Origin: Gloeophyllum trabeum ATCC 11539
Taxonomy: Eukaryota; Basidiomycota; Agaricomycetes; Gloeophyllales; Gloeophyllaceae
Direction of reading: 5' to 3'
Assembly (NCBI RefSeq): GCF_000344685.1
Contig: NW_006920412.1
Location: 1,521,429-1,585,428, forward strand
Length of the DNA stretch: 64,000 nt
Below the pieces are notes generated by a model. That model was not told the DNA's origin and made no database searches. It was given only the letters and a program-made list of their open reading frames with translations. Below are positions 60,760-64,000 of this stretch, one piece after another. A program made the translations under genes and the position numbers. Position 1 is the first letter of the stretch; each line of letters opens with the position of its first letter.

Positions 60760-62291
60760 CTAGCGTCCGTCCTTGCCTTCCGAGTAGCCGAACCATATAC
60801 CAACCACCAACGCAGCATTTCCCAAAGCTAGGAGACCGGACGATAGCGGTGTTGATGGGTAGACATTCCAGCAATATTCAATGGACATCAGTAAGCCAAT
60901 CCTTGAAAGTTTGTTCAACCATTCGAGTTGGGCTATAGATGATATATGGGTTCTTACTTGAGTGCAATCGGGTATCTGGTTCTCCACGCCAGAAAGGGCA
61001 ATTGTTGCGCGTACCATGCGTAGAACTGGTAATGCAAAGAGCGAGCAAAAAGAATGCCGATTAAGTTCGAGGTGAAGAGGATTGTGGCTACATCTGAAAC
61101 AGCATAATGATCAGGAGCGAACCCTGCAAGAATAGTAACTCTTACGGTCAGCTGTGACAGGCGCTAAGTGGGCAGGGAGAGTCGGTCGACGGAGGCCCCT
61201 GCTCAAAATCGCCCATACGCCACCATCTCTTCGACACCACTTGACAAGACCAAAACCACACAAAACCGTGATGTGACCTAGTAAAAGCCCTCGCGCCCAT
61301 CCTGGACTCAAGAATGTAGTTTCGTCGACAAAACGCCAGTTAACTGTCCATCTGTACAGAAATACTCGCGAAAACTCGAAAGCTCGAGTCGTATATGCCC
61401 ATGAATTCTCCACGAGGAAAGGGGAAGCTATGAGAACCTGGGTTATCATGAGAAGCGCGACATGTCTCAGCGTCTGTAACAGTCCGTGGCGCTTGAACAA
61501 AATAACGAGAACACCCGGGAGGAAGAGGAGAGCCGACATCTTCACTGACAGGGCAGCACTGGATAAGATATAAGCATCATAGCAGTCCGTTACAATGATC
61601 TACATCGGGCGAACCTGAATAGGATGGTCCCGAGGTCATCACGACCTCTCTGATAAGCTAAGACAGCAGCCTCGACGGCCACCACAGACCAGCAATCGTT
61701 GAATAGGCGTAGAACGAAGATAGAGTGAAGCCTTTTGCTTAGAGGAAGCAGCAGCACGAGCCAGTTGGGCACACCTCTAGTCTGCCTATAGATGGAGCAC
61801 ATGATGATGAGGCTGAGAATGTATAGAAGGGCATAGATCTGTTGACTGAGCCCAACGTTCGACCCTTTGCCGGTGAGCAAATATAGGAATTCATGGACAT
61901 AGACGTGGCCTGCTGGGTATCTTGGCAAGCATGACGAGGGGGGCCAAGAGCAGAGCAGCACACAAAACTCACACAAGCGGCCCCGTGGGTCCTTCTATAA
62001 GGCTGTAATCGCGTACTCCTTTGATATACAGCTCCACTTGGCTCATGTAAGTCCTCCAATCGATTTCTGTGTCTAGACGGCGCGGTCATGATTTGCTGGA
62101 GCTACTGCGAGTCATAACCCACATGGAATGTAGCGTATAATCAGTTGGGTAACGATCGCATCAACGAAGATAACTGGAGAGGCGAGCAACCATATGTAGG
62201 CGGGCTCAGTCAAGAGGAGCCTCAGGCAACACCACAGATATTTAGGCCATGGCGGGCTAGCACCGGGCGGGAATTTTGGAAGGAGTGGCAT
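60760..62291 (-). CDS. ALG3: Dol-P-Man alpha-1,3-mannosyltransferase Alg3
   Basis: Six exons: 62123-62291, 61973-62072, 61615-61920, 61146-61558, 60958-61093, 60760-60901; 421 residues. The family signatures are [50 protein letters not shown] and [19 protein letters not shown]. About ten hydrophobic segments fit an ER multi-span enzyme. Alg3 adds the first lumenal mannose to Man5GlcNAc2-PP-dolichol. The donor of the last intron falls within the codon of a Lys, and the frame closes exactly. It lies 275 bp downstream of the TRS130 start, on the same strand. Confidence 0.95.
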
Positions 62292-62438
62292 AATTGGCGG
62301 TATCTCAAGGGTATGTTGGGTGTCGTCTGATACTTAGCAATGGTGCGAAAGTAGTAGTATGAAGTGGTAGCCCAAAGATGATGCAGGCCAAGCTCTGCAT
62401 AATACCCGCCACACCGGCGCGAGTCCGTCTAAAAATAG

Positions 62439-64000
62439 TTAATAGGAATTTCCGTCCATATTCGGAAGAATTGTCGCCTCCCCATCCTCTAGCCCTCTCA
62501 TAAACCACTCCCTGTAACTCTCTTCCTCACCACTCACCACCTGAGTCGGAGCTAACGATGATAGACTATCCATAACATACTGGTCTACGAAGCCTAACCT
62601 AGACATACCGTATGAAGCGAATACCAGCGCTGTCTGAAAGCCATCAGAGTAACCCTTGTTGTGTCCGGACTGAGTGGAGTCGAGAGCGACTTGGTGCGTA
62701 GATAATCGCCGCCGAGAAGCGACAAGCAGTGCAGGCTCTCCGTCAAGGGTAGGCTGACGCGAGTCGGCAGGATAAGAAGGAAAGGTAGGAGGCAAATAGT
62801 TTCCGACAGCTGCCCTGAAGCACCATCCCGGGTCACTATCGCAATCTTCTTTCATGTAAGCTGGAGAGCAAAGACAATCCTTAGACACACCCGAAAAAGA
62901 CGATCGATGGGAATCTCACCCCAAAAGCCCCACCCGGCAACTGCAGAAGAATATGCGATAGACTGGTCCGTGCAAAAGCGCTGTTGCGCGCCGCCTTTGT
63001 CCGACTCTTCGGCCAGGCTTTGAGGTGCTAGTGCACAGGACCATTCGTCCACGACAAGATTCCGATGCCCTGTCCGCGAAGCATAGTCTAAGTCGTTTAA
63101 GACCGTCGATCGTACGTCAGTAGCATGGTCAGACGCAGTTTCGTTCTCATCCGCAGATGTGTAGACAAAGTAGGAATGGTGATCCTGAACGACGAAGTCA
63201 GATCGATTTCCCACGTAGCGGCTGAACCGGGTCAGGTCGAAGCCATCGTGGATATACAGCGGGAGAGCTTCCGCCGCAGAGGACACATTGCGTATCCTGA
63301 TGATAGCTTCGGTATCTGTTTTAGGTGTCTCAGCATGACGTGACAACATTCTGCAGGACACCTGCACCCACAGAAGTCCTCCAAGCTGTCCACATTTTTG
63401 GGTTCATTCAGGATTTGCACGCCGACCACGTTAGTGACCTCGCTCAGCTCGCCCGCTAAGAAGGTAAGGATTTGCATAGTCTTCTCCACGTTGGAAGGAT
63501 CGGCGAAAAGGGTGGTCTGGCCGTCAGATATGCCCGAGTGTGGCTGCCCGTTCTGACTCCCAGGTGCGCCGTGCAAATCGACGAGTACTCCAAGACCAGC
63601 TTGATCTGCCATGATGATCGCGTGCTTTACCCTGCTCCACGAGTTTGCATAGACTTCAGCAACATCCGCAAAAGCAGTATCGCGACAATATGTCGGCCCA
63701 AGACTCCAGTATCCAATGGGGATGCGAACAGTATTGATACCTATACTAGCCAAGTAATAGAAGTCTTCCTGAGAGATGAAGGAGTCCCAATGTCTCTCCA
63801 GAACGGCCCGAGCCGCTGTGGTTGATCCCCAGCCTGAAGCAATGTCATGTTCGGACAACTGCTTGCCCGAAGAACACTTGAAAGTCGAGGGTGTCATCCA
63901 CTGTTCATGCACGAACCTGATATGGGAGTGCTTTAGTACTGGAGAAGAGGTCAGTGAAAGCTGAAAACTGTGACAGACCAAGACCCCAGATTGACCGATT
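62439..64000 (-). CDS. GH5 (subfamily 9-like) exo-beta-1,3-glucanase, 5' end outside the window
   Basis: Visible exons are 63979->64000, 63372-63916, 62920-63315 and 62439-62860. From the 5' side they read VNLGSWFVHEQWMTPS, INTVRIPIGYW, GVLVDLHGAPGSQNG, GVQILNEPKNV (acid/base Glu), DHHSYFVYT, LVVDEWSCAL (nucleophile Glu) and GWGFWG. The C-terminal extension YSDGFQTALVFASYGMSRLG followed by REWFMRGLEDGEA is common in basidiomycete members. Such enzymes act on cell-wall beta-1,3-glucan. Any signal peptide would lie beyond the window. Confidence 0.92.

Overview
The window is nuclear DNA of a filamentous basidiomycete, most likely an agaricomycete. The grounds are intron-dense genes whose introns are mostly about 47-60 bp with GT/AG borders, tight packing on both strands with short divergent promoters, and a gene set that includes TSC1, a fungal GH5_9 glucanase, PIG-Y and Hnt3/aprataxin. 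I cannot name the species. All gene models below were built by hand by joining reading frames across introns; every model listed closes in frame.

Layout. 411-4370 is a hAT DNA transposon whose transposase gene looks intact. 4411-5219 is a second, non-autonomous element with long inverted repeats and a 9-bp target duplication. 5.3-20.5 kb carries housekeeping and cell-biology genes: RMD5 (GID/CTLH ubiquitin ligase), an SFI1-like spindle-pole protein, a membrane protein of unknown function, PIG-Y, a coiled-coil protein, a Gfo/Idh/MocA oxidoreductase, an aprataxin and a GYP7-type RabGAP. RPS21 lies at 21.7-22.1 kb and is partly repeated across an N gap. 23.8-31.9 kb carries a PAP2 lipid phosphatase, PPP4R2, a putative rRNA-processing protein, eIF1, SNRNP27, an RRM-like protein and the cap-binding protein CBC20. 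32.1-44.6 kb carries RPT3, P5C reductase, ALG13, TRM9, NAC-alpha, TSC1 and HSP90. After an uncharacterised gene and SER1 come two intron-containing tRNA genes, then a repeat-rich stretch (49-53 kb) with a Tourist-like MITE, a second N gap with duplicated flanks and a third tRNA gene. The window ends with a 2OG-Fe(II) oxygenase, RRP3, TRS130/TRAPPC10, ALG3 and the 3' part of a GH5 glucanase.

Themes. The genes serve core functions: translation (RPS21, eIF1, NAC, TRM9), RNA processing (SNRNP27, CBC20, RRP3), proteostasis (RPT3, HSP90, RMD5), glycosylation and GPI synthesis (ALG13, ALG3, PIG-Y) and membrane traffic (GYP7, TRS130). They do not form an operon or a biosynthetic cluster. I found no convincing novel multigene system. 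The observations most worth checking are the intact-looking hAT element, a palindromic GACGCGTC motif 40-140 bp upstream of several start codons, two N gaps flanked by near-identical direct duplications that look like assembly artefacts, and several micro-exons and GC-AG introns.
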